A stretch of DNA of 6,240 bases from positions 1 to 6,240 of the forward strand of contig JAIXSD010000778.1 of the NCBI GenBank assembly GCA_027484885.1. Reading direction: 5' to 3'. Every line of letters begins with the position of its first letter. Position 1 is the stretch's first letter. Position numbers and translations under genes: made by a program. Below are positions 5,632 through 6,240 of this stretch, piece by piece. Origin of the DNA: Rubrivivax sp. GTDB lineage: Bacteria; Pseudomonadota; Gammaproteobacteria; Burkholderiales; Burkholderiaceae_C. Below the pieces are notes generated by a model. That model did no database searches. It was not told where the DNA came from and saw only the letters and a program-made list of their open reading frames with translations.

Positions 5632-5652
5632 AGGCCTTAAATTTCAAGGCCT
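5632..5652. repeat. Perfect 7-bp inverted repeat at the right border
   Basis: AGGCCTT (5632-5638) and AAGGCCT (5646-5652) flank AAATTTC. The left arm overlaps another inverted pair, GCCTGA (5604-5609) and TCAGGC (5630-5635). Neither strand has a T-tract after the stem, so it does not look like an intrinsic terminator. It marks the point where composition returns to GC-rich. Confidence 0.5.
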
Positions 5653-5767
5653 CGTTCCGTACTCGGCCGTCCATTAATGATGACCGTGCATGGGTGCCTC
5701 GGACAAAGGCGTTTGGCCCCGCTTCGGCAACAATGGCGCCCTGACGCACCCGCCCCAGGCTCCGCCC

Positions 5768-6240
5768 ATGACGCCCCCCCGCCCGCTCTCGATCATCCCC
5801 ACCGCCGCCCTCGCCCTGCTCCTCAGCGCCTGCGCGACGACCACCACCTCCACCCCAACGGAACCCGCCGGCCCCAAGATCGACCGCAGCTACACCTCCG
5901 TGGCGCAGGACAGCCGGGCGCTGTTCATCGTCTTGCATTACACGGCGCTGGATTGGGAGAAGTCGCTGAAGGTGCTGGCCACGGGCGGGCAGGTGAGCGC
6001 GCATTACCTGGTGCGGGACGAGCCGGCGGCGATTTACCAGCTGGTGGATGAGAACCGGCGGGCCTGGCATGCGGGGGCGAGCTTCTGGGCGGGGCACAGC
6101 AATCTGAATTCGGCGTCCATCGGCATCGAGATCGTCAACCCCGGCTACAAGGACACGGAGCTGGGCCGCGTCTACCCGCCCTACCCGCAGGCGCAGGTGG
6201 ACGAGATCATTGCCCTGGTGCGCGACATCGCCAAGCGCCA
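5768..6240 (+). CDS. amiD: Lipoprotein N-acetylmuramoyl-L-alanine amidase, AmiD-like (partial, 3' end off the window)
   Basis: 157 codons are visible, starting at ATG 5768. The N-terminus is a lipoprotein signal: a hydrophobic run IPTAALALLLSAC with lipobox LSAC and acylated Cys22, then a Thr/Pro/Ser-rich linker (23-37). An Amidase_2 domain follows: VLHYTA (55-60) with the first zinc ligand His57, SAHYLV (77-82), AWHAG (99-103) and SIGIEIVNPGY (117-127) with candidate catalytic Glu121. The downstream zinc ligands (His and Asp) lie beyond the window. Enzymes of this type cleave the bond between N-acetylmuramic acid and L-alanine in peptidoglycan or anhydro-muropeptides; the lipobox places it in the periplasm on the outer membrane, as for E. 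coli AmiD rather than cytosolic AmpD. The Shine-Dalgarno is weak. Codon use is GC-rich, so it belongs to the chromosomal backbone. Confidence 0.88.
   Translation, partial: MTPPRPLSIIPTAALALLLSACATTTTSTPTEPAGPKIDRSYTSVAQDSRALFIVLHYTALDWEKSLKVLATGGQVSAHYLVRDEPAAIYQLVDENRRAWHAGASFWAGHSNLNSASIGIEIVNPGYKDTELGRVYPPYPQAQVDEIIALVRDIAKR

Larger units (their letters stand above)
1850..5660. other. AT-richer accessory block (putative horizontally acquired defence cassette)
   Basis: Genes on both sides are strongly GC-rich with G/C-ending codons, while the three genes inside use many A/T-ending codons (AAA, GAA, ATT, TTA, AGA). The block sits between a DNA repair gene and a cell-wall amidase gene. Its boundaries are placed at the composition changes and are accurate to perhaps 100 bp. 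AAGCCTGA-NN-CTC-N-CG occurs at both borders (1850-1865 and 5602-5617, 13 of 16 identical), a weak candidate direct repeat. No integrase, transposase or tRNA is visible, so the mechanism of entry cannot be read from this window. Confidence 0.6.
5553..5767. other. Intergenic region and right border of the accessory block
   Basis: These 215 bp contain the tandem and inverted repeats described separately and no credible gene. An AT-rich patch, CCATTAATGATGA (5671-5683), could contain a -10 element for the amidase gene, but no convincing -35 accompanies it. No intrinsic terminator is seen for the DUF4145 gene apart from a 4-bp CCTT/AAGG hairpin over its stop codon. Confidence 0.5.

Noticed and set aside
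5630..6097. 155-aa minus-strand ORF
   Set aside because: It is antisense to the well-supported amidase gene in GC-rich DNA, where such shadow frames are common.

Overview
The window looks like the chromosome of a high-GC betaproteobacterium, probably Burkholderiales. This is inferred from the GC-rich codon use of the flanking genes and from their identities, not from a database match. A compact, much more AT-rich accessory block sits between ordinary housekeeping genes.

Left flank (1-1776): the 5' part of a small one-helix membrane protein gene (minus strand, runs off the left edge); a divergent intergenic region with a terminator-like hairpin; a complete yigZ/IMPACT-family gene (plus); and, convergent with it 12 bp away, an SRAP/YedK (HMCES-type) gene for an abasic-site DNA-protein crosslinking protein. 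The SRAP protein ends in QGSLF, which looks like a beta-sliding-clamp binding pentapeptide.

Accessory block (about 1850-5660): base composition falls sharply just upstream of the SRAP gene and recovers before the right-hand gene. It holds three plus-strand genes. (1) A SIR2-like protein of 339 aa with a Rossmann GNG motif, FNYD and HKPHGS motifs: a predicted NAD-binding or NAD-cleaving protein. (2) A stand-alone DUF262 protein (348 aa, VIDGKQRLT motif, ParB/GmrS-like fold), whose start codon overlaps the SIR2 stop codon as ATGA, so the two are almost certainly co-translated. (3) After a 386-bp gap with a weak hairpin and two tiny overlapping ORFs, a zinc-ribbon plus DUF4145 (HEPN-related) protein of 296 aa. 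No transposase, integrase, tRNA or CRISPR array is visible. Domains of all three types recur in anti-phage systems, so the block is a plausible, not obviously named defence cassette: an NAD-targeting effector coupled to a DUF262 nucleotide-sensing or nuclease partner, with the DUF4145 protein as a possible third component or an independent passenger. This functional reading is inference.

Right flank (5553-6240): a repeat-rich junction (imperfect 17-bp tandem units and inverted repeats), then the 5' part of a lipoprotein N-acetylmuramoyl-L-alanine amidase gene of the AmiD type, cut by the window edge. A 13/16-matching copy of part of the right-junction sequence occurs at the left border of the block, hinting weakly at flanking direct repeats.
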